From positions 1-64,000 of the forward strand of contig JAFEBB010000043.1 of NCBI GenBank assembly GCA_018266075.1: a stretch of DNA of 64,000 bases, written 5' to 3'. Position 1 is the first letter of the stretch. Each line of letters opens with the position of its first letter. Below, one piece after another: positions 42,337-54,436 of this stretch. This DNA comes from Deltaproteobacteria bacterium (GTDB taxonomy: Bacteria; Myxococcota; Myxococcia; Myxococcales; SZAS-1). A program made the position numbers and the translations under genes. Below the pieces are notes generated by a model. The model searched no databases. It was not told the origin of the DNA and worked only from the letters and a program-made list of their open reading frames with translations.

Positions 42337-42573
42337 CCGATGCCGCCTCCAGTTGCGCTGCCCTGCTCTTCAAGAAGCTTGCCGCCAGGGCCTTGTACCC
42401 GCTCCGGCGGCGAAACCGCTGGGAAAACCGCCTGCGAACGCACGGCGCCGGCGCCCATTCCACCCGCGCCTGCCTGACAAAATGTCAGCGAGCAGGCAGC
42501 GCGCGGCCCAACATGACAACGGCCGGCCACGCCCAAGCGCAGCCGGCCGCAGTCGGTTTCGACGAAGACCGAG

Positions 42574-43239
42574 CTAGTGCTTGGCCGCGTTGATCTGCTC
42601 GGCCACGGCGGCGGCCAGGTCTTCCTTCTTCTTCTCGATGCCCTCGCCCACCTGGAAGCGGGCGAAGCGGCGCACCTGGATGTTCTCGCCGATCTTGGCC
42701 ACGCGCTCCTTCACCAGCGCCTCGACGGTCTTGTCCGGATCCTTCACGAAGGGCTGGTTCAGCAGGCACACGTCCTGGAACCACTTGCTCATCTTGCCCT
42801 CGAGCACCATGGGCCACTTGGCCTCGGGCACCTTGCCCTCTTCCTTGAGCTTGGCGCGCTGGACGTCGGCCTCGCGGGCCTTGTCGGCCTCGGGGATGTC
42901 CTCGGCCTTCACGTAGAGCGGGTTCGACGCCGCGATGTGCATCGCGATGTCCTTCACCAGCGCCTGGAAGTCCTCGTTGCGGGCCACGAAGTCGGTCTCG
43001 CAGTTCACCTCCACGAGGACGCCGATCTTGCCGCCCATGTGGATGTAGCTGCCGACCAGGCCCTCAGCGGCGGTGCGGCCGCCCTTGGAGCCCGCCTTGG
43101 CGATGCCCTTGATGCGGAGCCACTCCTCCGCCTTCTGCATGTCGCCGCCCGTCTCCGAGAGCGCCTTCTTGCAGTCCATCATGCCCGCGCCGGTCTTCTC
43201 GCGGAGCTCCTTCACCAACTGCGCCGAAATCTCAGCCAT
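42574..43239 (-). CDS. tsf: Translation elongation factor Ts
   Basis: EF-Ts catalyses GDP release from EF-Tu. The 221-residue protein starts with the canonical N-terminal helix VKELREKTGAGMMDCKKAL, and continues with the core VEVNCETDFVARNEDF. It is the short form (one core repeat) seen in myxobacteria and Thermus rather than the E. coli 283-residue form. The C-terminal helix with EKKKEDLAAAVAEQINAAKH is intact. Start ATG at 43239 has GAGG 8 bases upstream. It lies 96 bp downstream of rpsB on the same strand, the conserved rpsB-tsf order. The gap between them holds two hairpins. Confidence 0.97.
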   Translation of the reverse strand: MAEISAQLVKELREKTGAGMMDCKKALSETGGDMQKAEEWLRIKGIAKAGSKGGRTAAEGLVGSYIHMGGKIGVLVEVNCETDFVARNEDFQALVKDIAMHIAASNPLYVKAEDIPEADKAREADVQRAKLKEEGKVPEAKWPMVLEGKMSKWFQDVCLLNQPFVKDPDKTVEALVKERVAKIGENIQVRRFARFQVGEGIEKKKEDLAAAVAEQINAAKH

Positions 43240-43253
43240 GGGTTGCCTCGTCA

Positions 43254-43299
43254 GGTGTTGTGGAACACCGAGGGCCCGCGGGAAATCCCGTGGGCCCTC
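43254..43299 (-). promoter_or_regulatory. Two stem-loops between rpsB and tsf
   Basis: On the minus strand, a long stem (43270-43299, GAGGGCCC with one mismatch to GGGCCCTC) is followed by GGTGTT-CCAC-AACACC (43254-43269), just before the tsf ribosome site. Neither has a T-run, so full termination is unlikely. They may act as an attenuator or mRNA-stability element that sets the rpsB/tsf ratio. Confidence 0.55.
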
Positions 43300-43335
43300 A
43301 GTTGAAAATGGATGACGCTCGAGACGCCGGGCGCC

Positions 43336-44355
<1,020 letters not shown>

Positions 44356-44398
44356 AGCGTTCTCCGTTTCGGGTTGTGTTCCGCCACCCCTGTCATCT

Positions 44399-44461
44399 CG
44401 CCTCCACCACCGGAGGAAGAGAGCCCCATGCTCTCAACCGGTCTCCGGCACCACGGAGGCG
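44399..44461 (-). promoter_or_regulatory. Nested stem-loop in the rpsB leader
   Basis: On the minus strand three nested helices form: CGCCTCC/GGAGGCG (outer), CCGGAG/CTCCGG (middle) and GAGAGC/GCTCTC (inner) around an ATGGG loop, separated by internal loops. All pairs are Watson-Crick. It ends 43 bases before the rpsB start. Such a layered hairpin in an r-protein leader is a candidate autoregulatory site for S2. A palindrome CGGCAGCTGCCG lies further upstream at 44482-44493. Confidence 0.6.
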
Positions 44462-44534
44462 ATCGAGGGGTGTGTGTATTTCGGCAGCTGCCGTCTGTTT
44501 GGGAGGACTTACGACCTTCCAACAGCACCTGGCC

Positions 44535-44562
44535 ATTAGCATAACGCTTCGGGCGCATTCAA
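44535..44562 (-). promoter_or_regulatory. Possible promoter for rpsB-tsf
   Basis: On the minus strand, TTGAAT (44557-44562), a 16-bp spacer and GCTAAT (44535-44540) form a weak sigma-70-like pair. It would give a leader of about 170 bases containing the nested hairpin. Confidence 0.35.
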
Positions 44563-44676
44563 GCTTTTGTGCCCCGATCTGTCCGAACCGTCCGGCCGCC
44601 CGAAGGCCGTGGCTGCGCAAAGGTGCCCCAAAGGCGAGGGTTTCCGCCGGGGTGACACGCCGGTAAGCTGCCGCCC

Positions 44677-45192
44677 ATGCGTCGGCTCGCCCTGGCACTG
44701 ACAATCGCGCTCTTCGCCTCCCGGGCGGTGGCCGAGCCGTGCCGCGACGCGCCGCCCCCCGAGACGTCCGCGGAGCGGTCGATCAGCGACGTGCCCTACG
44801 CCATGCCCGAGGCGCGCCCGGCGCCCTGCCCGCCCAGCGCCGCAGCGAGCGACGTCGGCCGCGAATCGTGGGCCGCCGACGGCAGCGAGACCAAGCGCGG
44901 CTTCTCCCGGGCGGGCATGTTCGGCGTGGCCTTTGGGACGATGCTCATGGTCACCGGGGCCGCGTTCGCTGCGTGTGCGAAGCACCCGGTGAGTGGCCAG
45001 AGCGCATCGTTCTGCCACGACGGCACCGCGCCGCTGCTCATCGTGGGCGGCGCGAGCACGGTGCTCGGCCTGGGGAGCCTGGCTGTCGCCACCTGGGTCA
45101 TCAAGGACGACCCGGCGACTGCGAGCCCGGGCCGCTCGGGTTTGTCCGCGGGGCTGTCGCTCCGGCTCTCGCTCGATTTTGCCCAGCGCTGA
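44677..45192 (+). CDS. Secreted/membrane protein of unknown function
   Basis: A 171-residue protein with a signal peptide (1-19). Residues 20-75 are Pro/Ala/Ser-rich with several Cys. Two hydrophobic helices follow (about 80-100 and 118-140; VAFGTMLMVTGAAFAAC and LLIVGGASTVLGLGSLAVA). The last 30 residues are Ser-rich with alternating hydrophobics (GLSLRLSLDF) that could be a beta-strand. No family was recognised. It is divergent from rpsB and 44 bp upstream of a membrane-protein gene on the same strand. Confidence 0.6.
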   Translation: MRRLALALTIALFASRAVAEPCRDAPPPETSAERSISDVPYAMPEARPAPCPPSAAASDVGRESWAADGSETKRGFSRAGMFGVAFGTMLMVTGAAFAACAKHPVSGQSASFCHDGTAPLLIVGGASTVLGLGSLAVATWVIKDDPATASPGRSGLSAGLSLRLSLDFAQR

Positions 45193-45236
45193 TACGCCTG
45201 GAATTGCGGCACGCGCGCGTTTAGCTTGCTGCCTCG

Positions 45237-45947
45237 ATGCCCACCATCCTGCGCGTCTACGGCGAGTGCCTGGCCCGTGTCCCGGGCGACATCGCGCGAA
45301 ACGTGTGGGTGCTCATCCTTCCGGTGCTCGCGTCGATCGCGTTTGCGGTGCTGGGCTCGCTGCTGGGCGCGCTCGGGATCGTGGGCGGGTTCATCATGGG
45401 CCTGGTGGAGTGCGCCATCTTCGCCTCGTTCCTGTACTTCCTCGACGAGGTGGTGAGCCGCTCGCCCACCCACATCCGCGAGCTGCTCACCAGCGTGAAG
45501 CGCTACTTCTGGCCGGTGATGAACGTGCTCTTCGTGCTCTGGATCGCGCAGCTGGTGCTGGGCATGGTGCTCTCGGGCCTGCCCAATGGCGGCGTCATCC
45601 AGATGGGCATCGCCCTGGTGCTCTTCATCCTGCTCAACGCCACGCCGGAGGTCATCTACCAGCGCCGCGCCTGGAACGGCATGGACGTCATCATGGGCTC
45701 GGTGAACTTCATCCAGGAGAACTGGATCGAGTGGTTCATCCCCAACCTCGCCTTCGGCGCGGCGGCGGTCTTCGGCGTGGGCCCGCTGGCGTCGCTCCTC
45801 GCGATGGCGCTCGGCGGGTTCGGCCTCGTGGCCACGGGCGTGATCGTCGGCGCGCTGCTGATGCCGGTGATGGTGTTTCGCGGGCACCTGTTCCGCGCGC
45901 TCGACGGCTCTTCGTCGCGGGCGCGCCGCTTCAAGTACGGCCGCTGA
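45237..45947 (+). CDS. Polytopic membrane protein of unknown function
   Basis: A 236-residue inner-membrane protein with about five to six helices: VLILPVLASIAFAVLGSLLG, IVGGFIMGLVECAIFASFLY, VLFVLWIAQLVLGMVLSGL, IQMGIALVLFILLNATPEVI and others. A conserved-looking loop PEVIYQRRAWNGMDVIMGS separates helices 4 and 5. No family was named. The ATG at 45237 is the only plausible start. The stop is 2 bp before the PaiB-like gene (TGACGATG), so the two are co-transcribed. Confidence 0.65.
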   Translation: MPTILRVYGECLARVPGDIARNVWVLILPVLASIAFAVLGSLLGALGIVGGFIMGLVECAIFASFLYFLDEVVSRSPTHIRELLTSVKRYFWPVMNVLFVLWIAQLVLGMVLSGLPNGGVIQMGIALVLFILLNATPEVIYQRRAWNGMDVIMGSVNFIQENWIEWFIPNLAFGAAAVFGVGPLASLLAMALGGFGLVATGVIVGALLMPVMVFRGHLFRALDGSSSRARRFKYGR

Positions 45948-45949
45948 CG

Positions 45950-46567
45950 ATGTACCTGCCCAAGCTCTTCGAAAACCCGGAGCGCGCGCAGCTCGTCGAG
46001 CTCATGCGCGCGCATCCCTTCGCGACCGTGCTCGCGCTCCGTGACGAAGCGCCGGAGATTTCGCACCTGCCCGTGCTCGTGGCGCGGGACTCGCCACTCA
46101 CGCTGCACGCGCATGTTGCACGCGCGAACCCTCTCGGAAAGCTCGTCGCCGAGGGCGCGCGGCTCACGGTCATCTTTCACGGGCCGCACTGCTACGTCTC
46201 GCCGCGGCTCTACAAGAACGCCGACAACGTCCCGACCTGGAACTACGCAGTCGTCCACGCCAGCGGCCGCGCGCGCGTGCTCCCGCCCGACGCCGCGCTC
46301 GCGCACCTCACCGCGCTCGCGGCGCGCTTCGAGTCCAACGTCGCCGAGCCCTGGGCGCCCGCGCACGCCGGCGATCTCGCGCAGGAGCTGGTTCCAGCGC
46401 TGGTCGCGTTCGAGCTCGAGGTGGAGCAGCTCTCGGGCAAGTTCAAGCTGAGCCAGAACCGCAAGCCCGAGGACTGGCAGGGCGTCGTCGACGCGTTCGA
46501 GCGGTCGCCGAACGCCGACGAGCGCGCCGTCCTGACGCTCATGAAGCGGCAAGGCCCGCCCCGATAG
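45950..46567 (+). CDS. PaiB-like FMN-binding protein
   Basis: A 205-residue protein of the PaiB/FMN-binding split-barrel family. It starts with MYLPKLFENPERAQLVELMR, then has HPFATVLAL, ISHLPVLVARD, LHAHVARANPLGKL, FHGPHCYVSPRLY and NVPTWNYAVVHASG; the last is the most typical signature. The C-terminal helices contain LSGKFKLSQNRKPEDW, also conserved. Bacillus PaiB regulates sporulation and degradative enzymes, but other family members may be flavin-binding enzymes. The gene starts 2 bp after the membrane protein gene. It converges on secA, with 45 bp between that hold short CCAGCCACC direct repeats. Confidence 0.85.
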   Translation: MYLPKLFENPERAQLVELMRAHPFATVLALRDEAPEISHLPVLVARDSPLTLHAHVARANPLGKLVAEGARLTVIFHGPHCYVSPRLYKNADNVPTWNYAVVHASGRARVLPPDAALAHLTALAARFESNVAEPWAPAHAGDLAQELVPALVAFELEVEQLSGKFKLSQNRKPEDWQGVVDAFERSPNADERAVLTLMKRQGPPR

Positions 46568-46612
46568 TCGGGAGCGGGCCAGCCACCAGCCACGAGCCAC
46601 CAGCCGCTGCAG

Positions 46613-49528
<2,916 letters not shown>

Positions 49529-49632
49529 GGTCTCTCTTCCCACCGCGGGTGCCGGGCAAAGGCCCGACAGTCCACCAATGTAATGCGCCTGGCGCTTCGC
49601 GCCGCGGCGAAACGCGACGCTCTACCACATGT

Positions 49633-49672
49633 TCCCCAGCTGGGGAGAAGCCTGGCGCCCGGCTGATCAGCC
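49633..49672. repeat. Two perfect palindromes upstream of secA
   Basis: TCCCCAGCTGGGGA (49633-49646) and GGCTGATCAGCC (49661-49672) lie 14 bases apart in the 213-bp gap before secA and after the zinc-motif gene. They could be operators for secA or terminator stems for the upstream gene; no T-run is seen. The rest of the gap shows nothing clear. Confidence 0.4.
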
Positions 49673-49741
49673 GCCCAGCGCAGGGTTTCCAACCGCTTGC
49701 CTGCCGTTCGTCATCCCAACCGGCTTGCCCGAACAGTGCGG

Positions 49742-50101
49742 CTACTTCTTGGCGAAGCGGGTCTTCCGTCCGTCCTCGGCGAGGCCGGCGAGGGCCTTGG
49801 CGTCGAAGGGCTCGTTCATGTTGAGGCGGCGGGCCTTGCGGTAGTGCGTGGCGCAGAGGCCCTTGGCGACCGCCCGGCGGGTGCACGCCGGCACGTGGCA
49901 AGGCGAGCCGCCAACGGCCGCGGCGCTGGTGCGTCCCCGGAGCGCGCCCTCGAGCCCGCCCGCGCTCTGCACCCCGGCGCTCATGCCCGCGACCAACGCC
50001 TGCCCGAGCGCCACGCCGAGCTGCTGGCCGACTTGCTGGATGAGCAGCTCCAGCCCGGCGAGCTCGGGGTTGCCTGTCGCTGCGCGACGACCACGCGGCA
50101 T
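49742..50101 (-). CDS. Small protein with C-terminal Cys/His zinc motif
   Basis: A 119-residue protein. The N-terminal 65 residues are helical and rich in Gly/Gln/Ala (LELLIQQVGQQLGVALGQAL). The C-terminal part has CHVPACTRRAVAKGLCATHY, a CxxxxCx8CxxHY arrangement likely to bind zinc, followed by basic KARRLNM. Similar C-terminal modules occur in several myxobacterial proteins and could bind DNA or RNA. ATG at 50101 is preferred (GGCGGA about 9 bases upstream); an upstream TTG exists. It is about 210 bp upstream of secA, with its own transcript likely. Confidence 0.6.
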   Translation of the reverse strand: MPRGRRAATGNPELAGLELLIQQVGQQLGVALGQALVAGMSAGVQSAGGLEGALRGRTSAAAVGGSPCHVPACTRRAVAKGLCATHYRKARRLNMNEPFDAKALAGLAEDGRKTRFAKK

Positions 50102-50258
50102 GTTCAATCCGCCTTTCTTCGGCGCCCGAAGCTCGAATGTCCTACGAAATGCGACGGGCGCGGCCCAGAGGCCACGCCCGCGATTTAGACCGACTTGCCT
50201 ACAACATCCAGAACATTCAACGGCCAGTGTGCAGGCCGGTTGAACTGTACAGTCGCGC

Positions 50259-51164
50259 TTACTCGAGGATGAACTTGCGCGGGTTCTGGGGGATGCCGTT
50301 CACGCGCACCTCGTAGTGCACGTGCGGGCCGGTGGAGCGGCCGGTGTTTCCCGAGAGGGCGATCTTGTCGCCGCGGTGCACCTTCTGGCCGGCCTTCACC
50401 AGGATCTGCGAGAGGTGCCCGTAGCGGGTCTTGATGCCGTAGCCGTGGTCGAGCACGAGCACGTTGCCGTAGCCGCCCTCGGTGCTGGCGAAGACCACCG
50501 TGCCGTCGGCCGGCGCGACCACCGTGGTGCCGAACGGCACGCCGATGTCGAGGCCCTTGTGCATGGTGCGCTCGGCCGTGTACGGGTCGAGCCGGTGGCC
50601 GAAGTCGCTGGTCACGAAGCCGCGCGCGGGCCAGACGCTGGGCGCGCTGGCCAAGAGGGACTTCTGGTCCTCGAAGTACTCCTGCAGCTCCTGCAGGCTC
50701 TGCTCCTGCTTGGCGGCCTCGGCGGAGAGCGAGTCGAGCTTGCTCTCGACGGTGGGGCCGTCTTCCGGATCGAGCACGAGCTGCTTGCCGTCGAGCTCGC
50801 CCTCGCCTTCCTTCGTGCCCACCGGACCAATCGCGAGGTTGCGATCCGGATCCGAGAGCATGGAGATCTGGCGGAGCTTCTGATCAAGCTGCTCCACCCG
50901 ATCCAAGGTCTTGTTGATGGTGGCGACCTTCTGCTGGATCTGGAGGAGCTCGCCGCGGAGCTGGACGTTCTCCTCTTTGATGGCGCGGTCGTCGGTGACC
51001 TGCGACACCACGTGCGCGTAGTGGAACATGGCGCCCACGGCGGCGAGCGCCAGGACACCCACGATGGCAGCGAACCGGAGGATGGTGGCCCGCGGCACGC
51101 GGAAGCGCATCGTCGAGGACGAGCGGTCCGGAACCACGAGCACGGTGTAGACGGTCTTCGCCAC
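50259..51164 (-). CDS. M23-family peptidoglycan endopeptidase with membrane anchor and coiled coil
   Basis: A 301-residue envelope protein. One transmembrane helix (about 30-48, FAAIVGVLALAAVGAMFHY) is followed by a coiled coil (about 60-165). The M23/LytM domain spans about 175-298, with zinc ligands in SDFGHRLDPYTAERTMHKGLD and PHVHYEVRVNG; the HxxxD and HxH pattern is complete, so the enzyme should be active. The GTG start at 51164 has GGGAGGG 8 bases upstream. A good promoter lies at 51313-51341. It probably acts in cell-wall remodelling from the periplasmic side, as EnvC- or NlpD-like proteins do. Confidence 0.9.
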   Translation of the reverse strand: MAKTVYTVLVVPDRSSSTMRFRVPRATILRFAAIVGVLALAAVGAMFHYAHVVSQVTDDRAIKEENVQLRGELLQIQQKVATINKTLDRVEQLDQKLRQISMLSDPDRNLAIGPVGTKEGEGELDGKQLVLDPEDGPTVESKLDSLSAEAAKQEQSLQELQEYFEDQKSLLASAPSVWPARGFVTSDFGHRLDPYTAERTMHKGLDIGVPFGTTVVAPADGTVVFASTEGGYGNVLVLDHGYGIKTRYGHLSQILVKAGQKVHRGDKIALSGNTGRSTGPHVHYEVRVNGIPQNPRKFILE

Positions 51165-51312
51165 TCAGGCCCTCCCTACATGGCCGCCCTGGCCCCACCT
51201 GCCCCATCCGCTGGCCAGCTCGACAGCCCCGGGAGCAACCTAATCACTGCCCGGGCGTCACCTGCCACCTCGTCCAACCCTGCGTTCCCACGGCGGTCAG
51301 GCGGCGCCGAGG

Positions 51313-51341
51313 GTTAAACCGTTCCCGCATCAACGCGTCAA
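51313..51341 (-). promoter_or_regulatory. Sigma-70-type promoter for the M23 gene
   Basis: On the minus strand there is -35 TTGACG (51336-51341), a 17-bp spacer and -10 TTTAAC (51313-51318). It lies about 150 bases upstream of the GTG start in a 244-bp gap. A TTGACA just upstream (around 51348) is not followed by a -10 at the right distance. Confidence 0.5.
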
Positions 51342-51408
51342 GGAGATTGTCAAGAAATCAGCTCCCGAATTTTCAGCACACGCGTAGACCGGCCCTGCGC
51401 TCCTGCGT

Positions 51409-52257
51409 TCACGGCGCGACGACGCGCACGGCGATGACGGTGATGTTGTCGTCGCCACCGGCCTCGTTGGCGAGATCCACCAACCGCGTGGGCACCTGCT
51501 CCAGCGGGAGCTGGCGCACGGTGTCGCGGATGCTGCGGTCGTCGACCAGGTTGGAGAGACCGTCGCAGCAGATGATGAAGGTGTCGTTGGGCTCGACCAC
51601 CAGGCCCATCACGTCGACGGCGACTTCCTCTTCGAAGCCCACCGAGCGGGTGATGATGTTCTTGAAGCGGCTGTTGCGCGCTTCATCGGCGGTGATCATG
51701 CCCGCCTTGATCTGCTCGTTGACCAGGCTGTGGTCCTCGGAGATCTGCTGGATGAGGTCGCCGCGCACCAGGTACACGCGCGAGTCGCCCACGTGGCCCA
51801 CGTACGCGTTGGAGCCGTGGATGACCAGCGCCGAGGTGGTGGTGCCCATGCCCTGGAGGCGCGCGTCTTCCTGGGCGGAGCGGAAGATGGCCAGGCACGC
51901 CGACTCCACCGCTTCGCGCAGGGCGTCGGGGATGGGGCTCTCGGCCAGGCCGGTGGCCCGGACGAAGGGGTTGGTCGCAGCGTCGCGCGCGCTGCGCAGG
52001 GTTTTGTCGATGGTCTCGACGGCGATGCGCGAGGCGGTGCCGCCGCCCGCGTGACCGCCCATGCCATCGCACACCACGAACAGCCCGATCTCTTCGTCGA
52101 TCAGGTAGCTGTCCTCGTTGTGGTCGCGCTTGCGACCCACGTCGGTGTGGCCCTTACTGATGAGCTTCAGCCCCCCGTTGGGCCCAGAGGGCACAGGTAC
52201 CAGCGGCGCGCTGGGGTCAGGGTTCGTCGCTCCACGTCGGATGGTGATCTCAGCCAT
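51409..52257 (-). CDS. PP2C-type protein serine/threonine phosphatase
   Basis: A 282-residue cytoplasmic phosphatase that would oppose Ser/Thr kinases. Metal-binding motifs are present: GRKRDHNEDSYLID, VVCDGMGGHAGGG, YVGHVGDSRVYLVR, ICCDGLSNLV and GGDDNITVIAV. It has an N-terminal extension of about 40 residues before the first motif. The ATG at 52257 (MAEITIRRG) was chosen; a longer frame to 52413 has no support. No kinase is adjacent in the window; the FHA-REC protein may read the same phosphorylation state. It lies downstream of recN on the same strand. Confidence 0.93.
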   Translation of the reverse strand: MAEITIRRGATNPDPSAPLVPVPSGPNGGLKLISKGHTDVGRKRDHNEDSYLIDEEIGLFVVCDGMGGHAGGGTASRIAVETIDKTLRSARDAATNPFVRATGLAESPIPDALREAVESACLAIFRSAQEDARLQGMGTTTSALVIHGSNAYVGHVGDSRVYLVRGDLIQQISEDHSLVNEQIKAGMITADEARNSRFKNIITRSVGFEEEVAVDVMGLVVEPNDTFIICCDGLSNLVDDRSIRDTVRQLPLEQVPTRLVDLANEAGGDDNITVIAVRVVAP

Positions 52258-52375
52258 TGGCGCAGGATCAAGCAGATGGAGGACGGCACTCGCGGCCGGC
52301 CGCAAGTAGCCTAGGCGTGCCTCCGAGCAAAGATCAACCATCCTGCGCACGGCACTTGGCTTTTTTCGGACCGCC

Positions 52376-54082
52376 TCATGCCCGAACTTGACGCGCGGCC
52401 CGGCGTGTCGCACGCCGAACAGCCCCCTTCTCCTCGCGGCGGGCCGCCTGGAGCAGCTGCGCCGCGTGCTCCAGGGCTGCCGGGCTCACCCGCTCGCCGC
52501 CCAGCATGCGCGCGAGCTCGCTCTGTCGCGCGGGGGGCTCGGACAACACGCGCACCGCCGAGACGGTCCGTCCGCGGGTGACGTCCTTGCGGACCGCGAG
52601 GTGGTGATCAGCGAACGCGGCCACCTGCGGCAGGTGGGTCACGCAGAGCACCTGCCGCTGCGCCGAGACTTCTTGCAGCGCGCGGCCCACGGCCGAAGCG
52701 ACCGCACCACCAATGCCCGCGTCGACCTCGTCGAACACATACGTCTGCACCGGGTCGGCGCCGGCGAGCGCGCAGCGGATGGCGAGCAGCGCGCGAGAGA
52801 GCTCGCCGCCCGAGGCCACGCGCGCGAGCGGCAAGAGCGGCTCGCCCGGGTTCGGCCCCATGAGCAGCTCCACGTGATCCATTCCCGTCGCGCCCAGCTC
52901 GGCGGCCGAGAGCGCCACTTCGAAGCGCGTCTGGGGCATGCCCAGCTTGCCCAGCTCCTTCGCCACCGAGCGCGCGAACCGCGCCGCCGAGCCGCGTCGG
53001 AGCGCGGTGAGCCGCTGCGCCGTGGACTCGGCCGCGTTCCGCGACTTCACCACCTCCGCATCCAGCGACGCGCTCCGCGCCTCGTGGTGCACCAGCCCGT
53101 CGAGCTCGCGGCGCGCGTCGGACAGCCGCTGGGGCAGCTCATCGGGCTTGCACCCGTGCTTGCGCGCGAGCTGACGAAAGAGCTCCAGCCGCTCGTCCAC
53201 CTCGGCCAGCCGCTCGGGCTGCGCCTCCAGCACGCGCACGTGCCGCGCGAGCGAACGCGAGGCTTCCTCCAACTCGGCCAACCCCGCATCGAGCCCGCGC
53301 GCGACGGGCTCGAGCTGCGCGTCCAGGGAGACGACCTCGGCCAGCTTCGCGCGTGCGCGCTGGGCCTGCTCCAGCGCGCCGCCCTCGAGCAGCTCCAGCG
53401 CGGCCTCGCTCGCGGCCCGCAGCTTCTCCACGCCCGACAACCGCCGCCGCTCGATGGCCAGCTTCGCCTCCTCGCCTTCGTTCGGCTGCAGCGCCTCGAG
53501 CTCGCGGACCTGGAACGCGAGGTAGTCCGCGCGTCGGGCGCGCTCGGCGGCATCGGAGGCCAGCGCGTCGCGGGAGCGCACGGCGAGCAGCCAGCTCTGG
53601 TGCGCGGCGTGGTGCGCCTCGAGCAGCGCGGCGGCCTCGGCGAAGGCGTCGAGCAGCTGAAGATGCGTGCCCACGTCCATCAGCGACACGTGCTCGTGCT
53701 GCCCCGACAGCTCCACCAGCCCGCGCCCGAGCTGCCCGAGCATGCCCACCGTGGAGAGCGCGCCGTTGAGCCACACCCGCCCGCGCCCGCCCTTGGCGAT
53801 GGCACGCCGCACGAGCAGCTCGTCGTTGGCCGAGGGCAGCCCGAGCGCAGAGAGCCGCGCGTCGATGCCTTCGCCGGCGAAGTGGCCCTCGACCACCGCC
53901 TCGCTGGCCCCCGCGCGCACGGCGTCGGGCTGGGCGCGCCCGCCCAGCAGGAGCTGGACGGCGTCGACGAGGATGGACTTCCCCGCGCCCGTCTCGCCGG
54001 TGACCACGTTCAGCCCCGGGGCCAGCTCCACCTCGAGCTGATCCACGATGGCCAGGTTCTGGATTCGAAGCGTCGTGAGCAT
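52376..54082 (-). CDS. recN: DNA repair ATPase RecN
   Basis: RecN is an SMC-like ATPase for double-strand break repair. The 568 residues match the family. Walker A is VTGETGAGKSILVDA, and the coiled-coil arms run about 150-370. The ABC signature VASGGELSRALLAIR is followed by Walker B QTYVFDEVDAGIGG and VTHLPQVAAFADHH. The extreme C-terminus is basic (RRATRRAARQVRA). The ATG at 54082 follows AAGGTG by 9 bases; the frame from 54112 has no support. The gene lies 48 bp after the small membrane protein, in the same minus-strand series as NAD kinase. Confidence 0.95.
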   Translation of the reverse strand: MLTTLRIQNLAIVDQLEVELAPGLNVVTGETGAGKSILVDAVQLLLGGRAQPDAVRAGASEAVVEGHFAGEGIDARLSALGLPSANDELLVRRAIAKGGRGRVWLNGALSTVGMLGQLGRGLVELSGQHEHVSLMDVGTHLQLLDAFAEAAALLEAHHAAHQSWLLAVRSRDALASDAAERARRADYLAFQVRELEALQPNEGEEAKLAIERRRLSGVEKLRAASEAALELLEGGALEQAQRARAKLAEVVSLDAQLEPVARGLDAGLAELEEASRSLARHVRVLEAQPERLAEVDERLELFRQLARKHGCKPDELPQRLSDARRELDGLVHHEARSASLDAEVVKSRNAAESTAQRLTALRRGSAARFARSVAKELGKLGMPQTRFEVALSAAELGATGMDHVELLMGPNPGEPLLPLARVASGGELSRALLAIRCALAGADPVQTYVFDEVDAGIGGAVASAVGRALQEVSAQRQVLCVTHLPQVAAFADHHLAVRKDVTRGRTVSAVRVLSEPPARQSELARMLGGERVSPAALEHAAQLLQAARREEKGAVRRATRRAARQVRA

Positions 54083-54130
54083 GGGCGGCACCTTACCACG
54101 CCACCCAGACATTTGTTCAGTATGCCTTGT

Positions 54131-54433
54131 TCAGGGGTCGTCCCGGCGGCTCTTCACGAGCACGAACACCGCCGTTCCCACCAGGCCCAGGCCCACCAAC
54201 GCCGCGCCGCAGCCCGTGGTGACCACGATGCTCGCCACCCAGCTCCCGGCTTCGTCCGCAGCGCCGCGCGCCGAGCCGCCGCCCAGGAGCGCCGCCAGTC
54301 CGCCGCCGACGAGCACCAGGCCCGCGCCCATCAGCCACCACGCCGAGCGCCGCCGCGACGCGCGGATCGCCTCGCGCACCGCCTCCAGCTCCGGCTCGTC
54401 GGGGTCGGGCCGCAGCGGCGTGACCTCGGCCAT
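54131..54433 (-). CDS. Small membrane protein
   Basis: A 100-residue protein with two transmembrane helices (about 32-50 and 66-92; WWLMGAGLVLVGGGLAALLG, GCGAALVGLGLVGTAVFVLV) and a short charged N-terminal tail (PDPDEPELEAVREAIR). No family was recognised. It starts 3 bp after the NAD kinase stop, so the two are probably co-transcribed with recN following. It could be an assembly or regulatory subunit; this cannot be told from sequence. Confidence 0.6.
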   Translation of the reverse strand: MAEVTPLRPDPDEPELEAVREAIRASRRRSAWWLMGAGLVLVGGGLAALLGGGSARGAADEAGSWVASIVVTTGCGAALVGLGLVGTAVFVLVKSRRDDP

Positions 54434-54436
54434 GCG

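Larger units (their letters stand above)
44356..44676. other. Intergenic region between divergent rpsB and a membrane-protein gene (321 bp)
   Basis: This is the longest region without a gene. It holds the nested rpsB leader hairpin (44399-44461), a 12-bp palindrome (44482-44493) and a possible promoter on the minus strand at 44535-44562. The plus-strand start at 44677 is preceded by GGTAAG but by no obvious promoter. Nothing else was seen. Confidence 0.6.

Noticed and set aside
41729-42573. Possible small genes in the gap before tsf
   Set aside because: The longest frames there are shadows of the lipoprotein or tsf genes. No ribosome site and no family signal.
50244-50253. ACTGTACAGT palindrome as a LexA site
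   Set aside because: It is a 10-bp palindrome in the gap upstream of the zinc-motif gene, but it does not match a known SOS box for this group and has no repair gene beside it.
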